Below, in pieces: positions 40,694 through 50,501 of a stretch of DNA of 64,000 bases (its first letter is position 1; every line of letters starts with the position of its first letter). The translations under genes and the position numbers were made by a program. Under the pieces are notes generated by a model, which saw only the letters and a list, made by a program, of their open reading frames with translations, was not told the DNA's origin and made no database searches. This stretch comes from UBA6265 sp964526965. Lineage in GTDB: Bacteria > Chloroflexota > Chloroflexia > Thermomicrobiales > UBA6265. The stretch covers positions 1 to 64,000 of the forward strand of contig CAZGML010000004.1 of the NCBI GenBank assembly GCA_964526965.1, in the 5' to 3' direction.

Positions 40694-43600
40694 CTATTCG
40701 TACCGAAGTGCTTCGGCCGGAAGCGTTCCGCTCGCCTGCCGTGCCGGCAACCAGCTCATAATCAGCGCCATACCGATTGCGAGGCCCAATGTTGCAGCGA
40801 CAGTTAGCCAGGGAACATCGAAACTGATGCCGTCTACGCCACCGGTCATGGCTTCGTCGGTGGTGAGGTTGTAGCTCACAATCAACCCGAGAATCACGCC
40901 GGCAATCGAGCCAAGACCAACGATAATTCCCGTTTCGATAACGAACGCCCGACCAATGGTTTTCGCCTGGAACCCGAGTGCACGCAGCACGCCGATTTGC
41001 TGGCGACGCTCCACCACAGCCCGGAACGAGATCACTCCAACGGCCGCAACGCCCACCACGAGCCCGAGGCCCATGAACCATTGCAATACGGTCATGAATC
41101 CGCTTTGCTGCGCCTGGAACTCTGCCATCATCTCGGCTACATCAATACCTTGTGCACCGAACTGCAGCAACGCCTGCTCCATATCCGCCGCGACATCCGC
41201 TGCGTTACGGCTGTCGTCGACCTTGAAGGAGTAGATTGATGCCATTGGCGTTTCTTCCGGAGCGATCTCGGTCAACGTTGGGGCACTAAGGTAGTACCCG
41301 AAGAACATGGAGTACTCGGAATCCAGGACACCGATCACTTCCAGATCGATCGAGTCTCCGGCGGTTCCCCGCGCTGTGACGGTATACGGCGCGAAGGTCT
41401 CGTCACCGGTTTCCTCAAACTCAATGCCATCCTGGCTCGGCATGGAAGCCTCGACCTGTTGGTTGCCGGTGGCTCGCATGGACGAACTCACCACGACAAC
41501 GTTTGGTTCAGTCTTCAACGCTTCCCAGATCGCTTCATCGGATTCGTAGCCTTCGGCGCGATAGCTGAACGAAGTCTGCGTCAGATCCACCCAGCCCTCA
41601 TCCACTGACTGCATCGGGGCCGAAGCCACCCATTCAGGCTCGCCGCCATCGGTGACCTGAACTTCATCGATGAGTGGGCCGAGCAAGTCGGTGCGTCCCG
41701 GGGCACTCACGCCATCCAGATTAACACCGCGAGATTCCATCTCTTCCGTGATGTCATCCACCGGGTTGGTGTTGATCATCTGTACTTGCACATCCAGGCC
41801 GGCCATGGCGTTACCGCCAAGAAATGCCTGCGTGAAAATGTTGTTTACCGATGCCATCACCACAATGGAGAAGACGATGAGCGAGAACATGGCCATGGTC
41901 ATACCACTGCGGCCACCGTTCGATTTCGGATAGGCCACACCAAGTCGAACCGACCCAATCCAGCCCTTCACGCGGGACCCCATACGTTGCACGAGGCGCA
42001 GCAGCAGATCCATGTGCTGCATGATGAGCAGCGTACTCGCCGCCACCATGGCCAGGCCGCTGAGCAGGAAGAGCTCTATGCCACCCTCTCCCATATCACC
42101 AAAGATACTGTTGAACTGATCTGATGGCATTGACCAGACAACGAGCACGAAGAGCCCGACCAGGGAGAGCACAAGCCTGTTGCTCACGCCGAACCAATTG
42201 GTGATCAGTGCGATTGAGAACGGCACCATGGTGATACCGATCAGGAAGACGCTCAGGTTTGGATTCGTTTCACCAACGTAGATGAGATACGCGCCCAGCA
42301 GGATTCCAATGCCGCCGAATATGAGTGGTCGCTTGCTGGTACGCGGCGTCTTCACTTCCGGTATGTCCCGCAATGCAGCGACAACATTGAGTCGGCTCGC
42401 TCGCCAGCTGGAGAAGATGACGGCCATGAAGGTGATGATCACGCCAAGTGCGTACGCCACAACCAGCGATCGCGGGTGCACGTAGAGCTCGATGGTGAAG
42501 AAATCGCCCATCATGTTCTGAACGGCAAACGCGATAATACCTGCGGCGCCAACACCAAGCGCAGTACCAACGAGTCCGGAGAGGAGCGTATACCCGGCGC
42601 CTTCAGACATAAACTGCTGAACCAGCAGGCTACGCTGACCACCGATGGCACGCGCCATACCCATTTCACCGCGCCGCTCGGCAGCGAGCATTGTGAAGAT
42701 GAGTACGATCAGCAACACGCCAACGGAGATGCTGAAGAGTCCGAAACCGATGAACATCGTTACGAAGACCGAGCTCGCCATTTCGGCCTCTTCAAGGAAC
42801 TGCGCCTTGAAATCGGATGCCACAAGCTCGGTACCGTTGCCGGTAAGCCGCTCGTTCAGGGCGGTTGTCACTTCATCGGAATACTCGGCACCTTCACGGG
42901 CATCACCTGTGTTGGAGACAACGACTGCGCTCCACTCGTCGTGGTTGCCGGTCGCTTCGCGCATGTGGTCGAGCCCCACGATCATGCCGGGGGTCTTTGG
43001 TCCGTTCAGGCTTCCTGCGAAGAACTGGTTCGGTGTAATACCAACCACTTCGGCAACGTAGAAGTTGTTCTCAAGCACGTAAACCAGTTTGCCACCGACA
43101 TCGATGTCGAGGTTATCGGCCAGCTTTTCGGTGATGTAGACCTTGTCCGCACCGAGTTGCGTCTGGTCAATCGGGTTGCCATCGATATCCGTGGCGTGGA
43201 AATCATCGAAGGTTTCCTGGGGTGCAGCAACGATACCGGCAGAAGGCTCGGATGCCGTTCCCTGCTCGAACAGTGCCATCGGGTTCGATGCGTCTGCCTC
43301 ACCCTCACCCACGTTAATCGCCGGTGCGAATGAAACAACGAAACTTCCTACAGCATCGATCTCCAACTCTTCCGCGTGGGTTCGAACCTCTTCCACAGCT
43401 GATGGCGGAATGGTTTCGGTAACCACACGCTGGATGTTGACGTCTTCGTCACCACTTCCGGCCACAACGATTTCATCAACTTCGCCGAAGACGTGGTAAA
43501 CCTCGCTACCGACTGAATGATTGAGCGTGTCGCCCACTGTGAGTGAGGCAGCACTGATAAGCGTGGCCAACATAAGGCCAACGATAATGAGTGCACTTTG

Positions 43601-43750
43601 TGCCTTGCGACGGGGAATATTTCGCATCCCCATTCGGAAAACAACTGACCGCCTGATGGCGACCCAGACAACTGCGGTCAGGCTGAGAACCAACAACACA
43701 AGCATCACGATCATGATGTTGTTCATCGGGACGCCAAATAATGATTCCAT
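40694..43750 (-). CDS. ABC exporter permease with two FtsX domains
   Basis: 1018 aa. It has an N-terminal membrane segment (MIVMLVLLVLSLTAVVWVAI) before RKAQSALIIVGLMLATLISAA, a large extracytoplasmic domain (about 70-310), and an FtsX domain near 330-450 with FVTMFIGFGLFSISVGVLLIVL. Extra membrane segments, a second ectodomain and a second FtsX domain (about 900-1018) follow. This is the long form seen for lipoprotein, peptide or antibiotic exporters (LolCDE/MacB superfamily). It pairs with the ATPase 29 bases upstream. The cargo is unknown. Confidence 0.88.
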   Translation of the reverse strand: MESLFGVPMNNIMIVMLVLLVLSLTAVVWVAIRRSVVFRMGMRNIPRRKAQSALIIVGLMLATLISAASLTVGDTLNHSVGSEVYHVFGEVDEIVVAGSGDEDVNIQRVVTETIPPSAVEEVRTHAEELEIDAVGSFVVSFAPAINVGEGEADASNPMALFEQGTASEPSAGIVAAPQETFDDFHATDIDGNPIDQTQLGADKVYITEKLADNLDIDVGGKLVYVLENNFYVAEVVGITPNQFFAGSLNGPKTPGMIVGLDHMREATGNHDEWSAVVVSNTGDAREGAEYSDEVTTALNERLTGNGTELVASDFKAQFLEEAEMASSVFVTMFIGFGLFSISVGVLLIVLIFTMLAAERRGEMGMARAIGGQRSLLVQQFMSEGAGYTLLSGLVGTALGVGAAGIIAFAVQNMMGDFFTIELYVHPRSLVVAYALGVIITFMAVIFSSWRASRLNVVAALRDIPEVKTPRTSKRPLIFGGIGILLGAYLIYVGETNPNLSVFLIGITMVPFSIALITNWFGVSNRLVLSLVGLFVLVVWSMPSDQFNSIFGDMGEGGIELFLLSGLAMVAASTLLIMQHMDLLLRLVQRMGSRVKGWIGSVRLGVAYPKSNGGRSGMTMAMFSLIVFSIVVMASVNNIFTQAFLGGNAMAGLDVQVQMINTNPVDDITEEMESRGVNLDGVSAPGRTDLLGPLIDEVQVTDGGEPEWVASAPMQSVDEGWVDLTQTSFSYRAEGYESDEAIWEALKTEPNVVVVSSSMRATGNQQVEASMPSQDGIEFEETGDETFAPYTVTARGTAGDSIDLEVIGVLDSEYSMFFGYYLSAPTLTEIAPEETPMASIYSFKVDDSRNAADVAADMEQALLQFGAQGIDVAEMMAEFQAQQSGFMTVLQWFMGLGLVVGVAAVGVISFRAVVERRQQIGVLRALGFQAKTIGRAFVIETGIIVGLGSIAGVILGLIVSYNLTTDEAMTGGVDGISFDVPWLTVAATLGLAIGMALIMSWLPARQASGTLPAEALRYE

Positions 43751-43779
43751 AGGATTCCTCCTCCCTCAGGCGCAGGCCG

Positions 43780-44565
43780 TTACCGAACGGCCTCGCCCAG
43801 GAGGTCTTCATTTTGCGTAAGGAAGGTGCCATCATGCTCGGGGAACTCTTCGCCGATGATCTCGCCGTCCTGCATGCGCACAATGCGGTCGCACATATTG
43901 CCAACACCGCGGTCGTGTGTCACGAGCACAATGGTGAGTCCCTGCTCCTGGTTCAGCTGCTTCAACAACGACATGATGTCGGTCGCAGAACCGGAATCCA
44001 GCGCGCCAGTGGGCTCATCTGCCCAGACGATGGCTGGCTCGTTCACCAGGGACCGGGCGATAGTGACACGCTGACGCTGGCCACCGCTCAGCTCGGCCGG
44101 GCGATGACCTGCCCAGTTCGCGAGGCCAACCCGCTCCAGCGCCTTCATGGCGCGCTCCCGCGCTTCACCGGGCTTCACGTTGGCAACAAGCAGCGGAAGC
44201 TCCACATTCTCAACGGCGCTCAATACCGGCAGAAGGTTGTACACCTGAAAGATGAATCCCATACGGCGGGCCCGGTATCGGGTGCGCTTCTTGTCCCCCA
44301 TCTTGGCGATGTTCTCACCTTCAATGGTGACAACCCCGTCGGTGACATCGTCGAGCCCGCTCAGGCAGTTGAGCAAAGTTGTCTTGCCGCAACCAGATGG
44401 ACCCATAACGCCAACCATTTCACCTCGCTTTACTGATAAATCGATCCCTTTCAGCGCATGAAGTTCAGTTGAACCGGTCTTGTAAACCTTGGTGACACCT
44501 TGTGCTTCAACTATTGCATCAGTGCTACCATTTGTATGCACCGGATTTGCCTTATTTAATGTCAT
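43780..44565 (-). CDS. ABC exporter ATPase, LolD/MacB type
   Basis: 261 aa from the ATG at 44565, with GGAGG eight bases upstream; an ATG at 44580 contains that site and is less likely. Walker A is MGPSGCGKTTLL, signature ELSGGQRQRVTIARSL, Walker B IVWADEPTGALDSGSA, switch VTHDRGV. The segment RRMGFIFQVYNLLPVLSAVENVELPL is characteristic of the LolD group. It drives the large FtsX-type permease encoded downstream. Confidence 0.93.
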   Translation of the reverse strand: MTLNKANPVHTNGSTDAIVEAQGVTKVYKTGSTELHALKGIDLSVKRGEMVGVMGPSGCGKTTLLNCLSGLDDVTDGVVTIEGENIAKMGDKKRTRYRARRMGFIFQVYNLLPVLSAVENVELPLLVANVKPGEARERAMKALERVGLANWAGHRPAELSGGQRQRVTIARSLVNEPAIVWADEPTGALDSGSATDIMSLLKQLNQEQGLTIVLVTHDRGVGNMCDRIVRMQDGEIIGEEFPEHDGTFLTQNEDLLGEAVR

Positions 44566-44735
44566 CACTGTTTCCTCCATTTCAACAACCCCACAGTTTA
44601 GACAATCTGATGCCGTAACTTCTCAATCCAAAATGAGGCCTTCTGGCATCTGGATGTATAATACGCAGCCGACTGTTACATTTCTATGTCTGAAAGCCAA
44701 CGGAACAATGAATTTACTGCTAGCCCCCATATTGC

Positions 44736-44764
44736 ACAAAAAGAGGGTCGGTTTCCCGACCCTC
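44736..44764 (-). terminator. Rho-independent terminator
   Basis: On the minus strand GAGGGTCGG-GAAA-CCGACCCTC is followed by TTTTTGTG, a textbook terminator 26 bases after the GlsB-type gene. It also isolates the ABC exporter promoter region. Confidence 0.92.
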
Positions 44765-44789
44765 CGTACCTGAAATCAGTTGCGATTTT

Positions 44790-45023
44790 CTAGGTATTCT
44801 TTACCAATGCGTTCTTGATCACCACCAGGATCGCGGCGAATACCGCAGCCACGATAATGCTGATGATGATATTGCCACCAATGGCGTCGGTGAAGAACCC
44901 TGCCACAAATGCGCCAATAAGGCCAAGGATAAGGTCACCGAGAATGCCGCGATCGGTTCCGGTGATCACACCAGCCAACCAGCCGGCCGCAATACCCACG
45001 ATAATCCAGGAAATAATTCCCAT
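44790..45023 (-). CDS. GlsB/YeaQ/YmgE family membrane protein
   Basis: 77 aa from the ATG at 45023, preceded by AGGAGAACGTTGAAA. The sequence starts MGIISWIIVGIAAGWLAG and has three Gly-rich membrane segments, including GDLILGLIGAFVAGFF and IIVAAVFAAILVVI. Family members were once called transglycosylase-associated and are often induced by general stress. Their molecular role is not established. Confidence 0.9.
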   Translation of the reverse strand: MGIISWIIVGIAAGWLAGVITGTDRGILGDLILGLIGAFVAGFFTDAIGGNIIISIIVAAVFAAILVVIKNALVKNT

Positions 45024-45124
45024 TTTCAACGTTCTCCTACGAAATCGTTTATGAAACACCACTCCGTGTTTCTTCCGTATCGCAAGAGTGCAAGCCTCGT
45101 GCCAAGGGGTAACGAATTATTAAG

Positions 45125-45826
45125 TCAGGTAGATGTATTGCCCGTGCGTGCCTGCCGCTCTCGCAGGCGCCGAATCGCTTCTTCCCGGCCGCCGGTCTCG
45201 CTGGGAACGGTCGTATCCGAGCCGTCGCCGAAGTCATACTCCGGGTCAAGATCGTCGTCCGCCGGAGCTTCAGTATCCACAGCATCCGGGCCAACGCGGT
45301 CCTCACTTGCATCATCTGAAGGGGAGTCTGCAGCTTCTTCCGGTCCAGTATCCGGCCCGATGTCTTGATCCCTGACGCGCGACCGCGGCACCATGCGGGT
45401 TGTTGAAAGGCCAGAGTCTGCAGCAGCGCTCGAAAGGGAAGCGGTAGTGGACGATTCTCGGAAGCCGTAACCTTCCTCACGTGACCAGACGCCGGTTGTG
45501 CCGAAGCTTGCAACATAAAACCAGCACCACACGAGAATAGAAATGGCGAGGAACGCCCACACTGCAATTGCAATAAGGCTTCCGGTTTCATCGTCCGGGT
45601 TTATCAGCATGGTGACCAGGGTGAAAAGAACCATGGCCGTTCCTGCTATGGAAACAACACCGCCAAGCCCCTGGATAAAGCGAATCCAGCGGCGCTGCAG
45701 TACCGTGCGGTCGATATCCTCGGGCGGAATATTCTTGTATTTTCGTCCTGGTCCAAAGGTGCGAAGCGCCCACCCAAGCAACATGAGCGTGGCTCCGTAG
45801 CCCATACCAAACAGAACGTAATCCAC
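45125..45826 (-). CDS. Membrane protein with acidic tail
   Basis: 233 aa, GTG start with GAGGAGCAACG upstream. Three membrane segments are visible: LFGMGYGATLMLLGWALRTF, GGVVSIAGTAMVLFTLVTML and SLIAIAVWAFLAISILVWCWF. The rest is disordered and strongly acidic (ADDDLDPEYDFGDG), ending in a basic helix GREEAIRRLRERQAR. Not recognised. It might be a scaffold or regulator at the membrane, but there is no direct evidence. Confidence 0.65.
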   Translation of the reverse strand: MDYVLFGMGYGATLMLLGWALRTFGPGRKYKNIPPEDIDRTVLQRRWIRFIQGLGGVVSIAGTAMVLFTLVTMLINPDDETGSLIAIAVWAFLAISILVWCWFYVASFGTTGVWSREEGYGFRESSTTASLSSAAADSGLSTTRMVPRSRVRDQDIGPDTGPEEAADSPSDDASEDRVGPDAVDTEAPADDDLDPEYDFGDGSDTTVPSETGGREEAIRRLRERQARTGNTST

Positions 45827-45980
45827 CGTTGCTCCTCACAGGGCCGAACAATCACTGCAAAAGTCTACTCTGCTTATGCAATGGATTGCAGGTTAAATAA
45901 GCCAGGCGACACGGCACTTTTGATACGCAGATCAATGATTGCCGCGTAACGCGTTCAATACCATCGTGACAGAACGAAGG

Positions 45981-46009
45981 GCGCCAGGCTCGATACTGAG
46001 ACCTGGCGC
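45981..46009 (-). terminator. Hairpin after the first M20 peptidase
   Basis: GCGCCAGG (45981-45988) and CCTGGCGC (46002-46009) lie 28 bases beyond the stop. The same CGCCAGG-type stem is found after the second M20 gene at 47506. Confidence 0.6.
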
Positions 46010-46036
46010 GGTTGATCGTTTTCCGCAACTACCCTG

Positions 46037-47404
46037 TTACTTCCTGAGTTTGTCCAGCAGCAAGGCATACGCTTCGCGACCTCGGAGATGGTCCGAGATT
46101 GTGTACCACTCGTTTGGGGCGTGTGCATTACTCCCAGGTAGTGACCATCCGAGTGTGATTGTTGGTAATCCTAGTTCGTCCTGAAAAAGGCCAGTGGCGG
46201 GTACGGACCCTCCGCTGCGAACCAGCACCGGATCCTTGCCGTAGAGATCACTCAGCGTCTCTTTCACCGCCGCGTACACAGGATGGTTACGATCGAAAAC
46301 GTAGGCACGGGCCTTCCCTTGCTTGTAAATGAAATCGACCGTGGCACGGCTCCCTACATGCTTGTGTACGTGTGCAACAACGAGTTCGCGAATTTCATCA
46401 GGATCCTGATCAGCAACCAGGCGGCAGGTGATTTTGAGGTGAGCTTTGGCGGGTGTTACCGTCTTGGAACCGTCCCCCTGGAATCCGCCCCAAATGCCAT
46501 TGAGATCGAGTGTTGGACGGCCCCAGTTCCGCTCACGGAGCGTGTATTCCGGTTCACCAAAGAAGTCCGTGTTCCCCACCTCTTTCTTTACAGCTTCGGG
46601 GTCGACGGCAAGCATTGCCATCTCATCGCGATCTTCCTGGGTGAGATCACGGACTTTATCGTAAAAGCCTTCGACCATCATCTTTCCGTCGGCATCGTGG
46701 AATGTGGCGGCCAGTTTCGTCAGCACTTGCACGGCATTGGGAACATAGGCCCCGTATTCTCCGGAATGCAAATCCGAACTCGCGGTGGTCAGGTTTACCT
46801 GCATGCCGACAATACCTTTGAGCGCGATTGACATGCTCGGCGTATCCTGGCTGTACTGGCCGCCATCGGCGTTGATAATCACATCGGCCGCGAGCATATC
46901 CTGATTCTCACGAAGGACCTGCACGAGGTTTGGGCTGCCGATTTCCTCCTCGCCCTCGAAGATGAAGCTGACGTTGATCGGAGGCTTTCCACCATTGGCT
47001 TTAGCCGACGCTTCCACACCCTGGATGACAGTGAGCAGGCTTCCCTTCATATCGGAGCCACCTCGGCCATAGATCACGTCGCCTTCAATAGTCGGCTCGA
47101 ACGGAGGCGTATTCCAGAGTTCAACCGGTTCTTCAGGTTGAACATCGTAATGGCCATAGATGAGTATCGTGGGTTGATCGTCCGAAACATGCCATCGACC
47201 CAGCACAGAAGGGTGCCCGGCGGATTCAGCAATCCGCACTTCCGGTATTCCAGCACGCTTCATCCGCGCAGCGACCCATTCTGCCGTGCGTTGCATATCT
47301 GGTTTGTGGTCGGGCGACGTACTCACGCTCGGCATACGGATGAGTTCGAGTACTTCGTCGATATGCTGTTGCTCTTTGGATTTGAGATCATCTCTCCAGG
47401 ACAC
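46037..47404 (-). CDS. M20 family dipeptidase, copy 1
   Basis: 455 aa from a GTG at 47404, chosen because GGAGG sits eight bases upstream and the paralogue has the same arrangement. Zinc-site motifs are YGHYDVQP, the bridging Asp in RGGSDMKGS, EGEEEIGSPN and a late His region GSNAHAPNEW. The dimerisation (lid) domain inserts at about 190-330. It hydrolyses dipeptides or related amides in the cytoplasm. A tandem paralogue lies upstream at 47563 with near-identical length, so this is a recent duplication. Confidence 0.9.
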   Translation of the reverse strand: MSWRDDLKSKEQQHIDEVLELIRMPSVSTSPDHKPDMQRTAEWVAARMKRAGIPEVRIAESAGHPSVLGRWHVSDDQPTILIYGHYDVQPEEPVELWNTPPFEPTIEGDVIYGRGGSDMKGSLLTVIQGVEASAKANGGKPPINVSFIFEGEEEIGSPNLVQVLRENQDMLAADVIINADGGQYSQDTPSMSIALKGIVGMQVNLTTASSDLHSGEYGAYVPNAVQVLTKLAATFHDADGKMMVEGFYDKVRDLTQEDRDEMAMLAVDPEAVKKEVGNTDFFGEPEYTLRERNWGRPTLDLNGIWGGFQGDGSKTVTPAKAHLKITCRLVADQDPDEIRELVVAHVHKHVGSRATVDFIYKQGKARAYVFDRNHPVYAAVKETLSDLYGKDPVLVRSGGSVPATGLFQDELGLPTITLGWSLPGSNAHAPNEWYTISDHLRGREAYALLLDKLRK

Positions 47405-47505
47405 AGGAATCACCTCCATTGGATACGGATAACCCTGACATCGTCGTTGAAATCTTCAACGTGTCAATAAAAAGATGAAACAAACCAGAGGACAGAACAG
47501 AGAAA

Positions 47506-47536
47506 CGCGCCAGGACCCCATCCCGGTCCTGGCGCG
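47506..47536 (-). terminator. Terminator after the second M20 peptidase
   Basis: CGCGCCAGGACC (47506-47517) and GGTCCTGGCGCG (47525-47536) form a perfect 12-bp stem, followed on the minus strand by TTTCTCTGTTC. It separates the duplicate genes into two transcripts. Confidence 0.75.
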
Positions 47537-47562
47537 ATCATCTTCGTTTCTGCTATCAGACG

Positions 47563-48930
47563 CTACTTCTTCAGCTTGTCCAGCAAGAGCGCATAGCCTT
47601 CGCGGCCCCGAAGGTGCGCCGATACCGTGTACCACTCATTCGGTGCGTGTGCCTTGCTACCTGGCAGCCCCCAGCCAAGTGTGACGGTCTCCAGCCCGAG
47701 TTCATCCTGGAAAATGCCAGTGGCTGGTACGGTTCCGCCAGCACGTACCACGACCGGATCCTTGCTGTACAGATCCACGAGCGTGTTGTGCACGGCCTTG
47801 TAAACCGGGTGTTCACGATCGGCAAGATACGGTCGGGCACTGCCCGGCGCAAATACGACTTCTGCCCGGGCACGACTGCCTAAGTGTTTTTCGACATGTG
47901 CCTTCACCAGTTCGCGAATTTCGTTGGGGCTCTGGTCCGCAACCAGGCGGCATGTGATCTTCAGGTGCGCTTCGGAGGGCGTTACTGTTTTTACACCATC
48001 TCCCTGAAATCCACCCCAGATACCGTTGAAATCGAGCGTGGGACGTCCCCAGTTACGCTCCCGCGTGGTGTACTCGGGTTCGCCGAAGAAGTCCGAAACG
48101 TCCATCTCCTTCTTCTCGGCTTCCTCATCTATAGCAACCAGCGCCATCTCGTCGCGTTCGGCTTGCGTCAGCTCACGTACTTTGTCATAAAAGCCCTCCA
48201 CCATCACCTTGCCGTTCTCATCGTGGAATGTTGCAGCGAGTTTGGTTAATACCTGCACAGCATTGGGCATATAGGCGCCATAGCCACCGGAGTGCATATC
48301 CGTATTTGCAGTCTCGACATTTATCTGCATGCCGGTAAGGCCCTTGAGGGCAACCGACATACTTGGGGTGTCTTCGCTATGCTGTCCACCATCGGCGGAG
48401 ATGACCGCATCCGCAGCCAACATGTCCTTGTTTTCCCGGATGATCTGCACCATATTGGGGCTACCAATTTCTTCTTCGCCCTCAAATATGAAGCTGACAT
48501 TCACCGGTGGTTTGCCACCGTTGGCTTTCGCCGATGCCTCGACGCCCTGAATGACGGTCAGCAGGTTCCCCTTCATATCCGAACTGCCGCGAGCATAGAT
48601 ATAGTCACCATCGACGCGCGGTTCGAACGGTGGCGATTCCCACAGTTCCAACGGCTCGGCGGGCTGAACATCATAGTGGCCATAAACCAGGATAGTTGGC
48701 TGATCGTCCGATACATGCCAGCGGCCCAGAACCGCGGGATGTCCGTCGGACTGTGCAATGCGAATCTCTGGCACACCCGCGCGCTTCATGCGATCGGCTA
48801 CCCACTCGGCAGTTTTCTGCATATCCGGCTTGTGCTCGGGCGCGGTACTGACGCTTGGCATACGAAGAAGCTCCAGCACTTCATCGATATGCTCTTTTTC
48901 CTTGTTCTTCAGTTCATCTTTCCAGGACAC
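47563..48930 (-). CDS. M20 family dipeptidase, copy 2
   Basis: 455 aa from a GTG at 48930 with GGAGG eight bases before it. This is the same start architecture as copy 1, and it gives the same length. Motifs YGHYDVQPAEP, ARGSSDMKGN, EGEEEIGSPN and GSKAHAPNEW repeat those of copy 1. Most differences are conservative and scattered. Each copy has its own hairpin terminator, so they could be separately regulated. The substrate of neither can be assigned. Confidence 0.9.
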   Translation of the reverse strand: MSWKDELKNKEKEHIDEVLELLRMPSVSTAPEHKPDMQKTAEWVADRMKRAGVPEIRIAQSDGHPAVLGRWHVSDDQPTILVYGHYDVQPAEPLELWESPPFEPRVDGDYIYARGSSDMKGNLLTVIQGVEASAKANGGKPPVNVSFIFEGEEEIGSPNMVQIIRENKDMLAADAVISADGGQHSEDTPSMSVALKGLTGMQINVETANTDMHSGGYGAYMPNAVQVLTKLAATFHDENGKVMVEGFYDKVRELTQAERDEMALVAIDEEAEKKEMDVSDFFGEPEYTTRERNWGRPTLDFNGIWGGFQGDGVKTVTPSEAHLKITCRLVADQSPNEIRELVKAHVEKHLGSRARAEVVFAPGSARPYLADREHPVYKAVHNTLVDLYSKDPVVVRAGGTVPATGIFQDELGLETVTLGWGLPGSKAHAPNEWYTVSAHLRGREGYALLLDKLKK

Positions 48931-49072
48931 GAGAATGACCTCCACATAATTTCTGATTACCCTGTCATCGTCACTGAATCCAGCCAAATGTCAAGGAGAA
49001 TTCCACAGCCTGGCGGATTGGAAGTGTTGCCCGCGTGGTACTATCCAGCAAGGTCTTTGGCGCTTTGTAATC

Positions 49073-49726
49073 ATGGCGGAATTCCCTGAATTGATGGCCG
49101 AACTCGTCGAACAAGATCCAAACGAAGAAGACAAACGATTAGTGCAACTTGCCCAAGAGGGCGATATGGCTGCATTTAATGAAATTGTGGAGCGTCACCA
49201 ACGGGCGGTTTATTCAACGTGCCTGCGCATGCTGCGCGACCAGCAGCTCGCCGAGGATGCAACGCAAGATGCATTTGTGCGGGCGTGGAACGCTATAGAC
49301 AGCTTTCGGGGCGGCATTGTACGCCCGTGGCTGCTACGTATAGCCACCAATCGTACCTACGACATGTTGCGTTCCCGGGCCCGGCGCCCTGCCGGTAGTC
49401 TCGATGCCCAACCCTACGAATCCGAACCGGAATGGACAACGCAGGTAAGCCCCGGTGAGCATCCGGAGCAGTTCACATCCCGCGGCGAGTTGAGCGATCT
49501 CTTGCAGGATGCCCTCGGTAGCCTGCCGGAGGATCAACGCCTGGCCATTGTGCTGAGTGATGTGCAGGGATACGGTTATGATGAGATAGCGCAAGTGATG
49601 GACATAGCAGTCGGCACCGTGAAATCGAGGATTTCGCGCGGTCGCGCAAGATTGCGCGAATACCTGCAGCAATCGCCAACCGCTATGGAACTCACAGAAC
49701 GTTATTTACGTCTTAACGATGAGTGA
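49073..49726 (+). CDS. ECF RNA polymerase sigma factor (SigW/RpoE group)
   Basis: 217 aa. Region 2 is FNEIVERHQRAVYSTCLRML with AEDATQDAFVRAWNAIDSFR, and region 4 is LGSLPEDQRLAIVLSDVQGY with the HTH DEIAQVMDIAVGTVKSRISRGR. This is a canonical sigma of the RpoE/SigW group, not closely similar to the two sigma genes near 35 kb. The next gene is its zinc-finger anti-sigma, followed by SIMPL and rhodanese proteins that are likely members of the same envelope-stress operon. Confidence 0.93.
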   Translation: MAEFPELMAELVEQDPNEEDKRLVQLAQEGDMAAFNEIVERHQRAVYSTCLRMLRDQQLAEDATQDAFVRAWNAIDSFRGGIVRPWLLRIATNRTYDMLRSRARRPAGSLDAQPYESEPEWTTQVSPGEHPEQFTSRGELSDLLQDALGSLPEDQRLAIVLSDVQGYGYDEIAQVMDIAVGTVKSRISRGRARLREYLQQSPTAMELTERYLRLNDE

Positions 49727-49805
49727 ACTGAGGGTGTTGTGCCTGCAGTGCTCGGACAACACAACGGCGTGATGTCCCTTTACGAATGCACGAAAGAAAC
49801 TGACT

Positions 49806-50489
49806 ATGCCATTGCACCATCTTTCAGCTGAAGAGATAGCGGCATACCTGGATGGTGAGTGCACCGAGACCGAGTTCCGGAACGCACAAGCCCACATGGA
49901 TGCCTGTGAAGAGTGCCGCGCAACAGCGGACGATCAGCGATTCATTAAATCCCTTATGGGCTCGCTCGAAGAGCCAGATCTCCCACGCTCGTTCACGATT
50001 TCAGAGGAAATGGTGAACGATTCCGGGCCCCTCTCCAGTCCGCATCCGGAGTCGTCTCCGGCAGCGGGCGGTGGCAGTGGGAGCGGCCTGATTCGGTTCG
50101 AGCCATTTGCACGCATCATTAGCATCGCGGCGGTGCTCGCATTCCTCGTGTTGGGAGGAGCCCAGCTCGCTGGAATCGGCAACGAAACCGACTCGGGTAA
50201 CGACCAACCCGTGACTGTAAGCGAAACGGAATCTTCTACGAGTGCGTTGGAGGAGCAAGAACCAGAACTGGCTCGTGGCGAGGTGCGGGAGCAAGGTGAA
50301 TCCGCAGCCGCCAACATTTCGCCATTACACACCGAAAGCGCATCTGTCGAAACACAGGCGCAGGCCACAGATAACGGCCTGACACGAATTGAAATCACGA
50401 CGATTGGCGTTGGAGTTGTGGCACTGGCATCGATAGCCGCCTGGATTCTGATTCACTTTCGAGCCGGTCAATCCGGCAACAACTCGTAG
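49806..50489 (+). CDS. Zinc-finger anti-sigma factor
   Basis: 227 aa. The ZAS zinc motif HMDACEECR (HxxxCxxC) is at about 31-38, with the earlier HLSAEEIAAYLDGEC typical of anti-sigma domains. One membrane segment is at about 100-118 (IISIAAVLAFLVLGGAQ). A second hydrophobic segment (GVGVVALASIAAWILIHF) is near the C-terminus, so the extracytoplasmic loop between them is about 85 residues. It should hold the upstream sigma at the membrane until a stress signal, perhaps with RseP cleavage. Confidence 0.88.
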   Translation: MPLHHLSAEEIAAYLDGECTETEFRNAQAHMDACEECRATADDQRFIKSLMGSLEEPDLPRSFTISEEMVNDSGPLSSPHPESSPAAGGGSGSGLIRFEPFARIISIAAVLAFLVLGGAQLAGIGNETDSGNDQPVTVSETESSTSALEEQEPELARGEVREQGESAAANISPLHTESASVETQAQATDNGLTRIEITTIGVGVVALASIAAWILIHFRAGQSGNNS

Positions 50490-50501
50490 GAGATACCGAA
50501 A

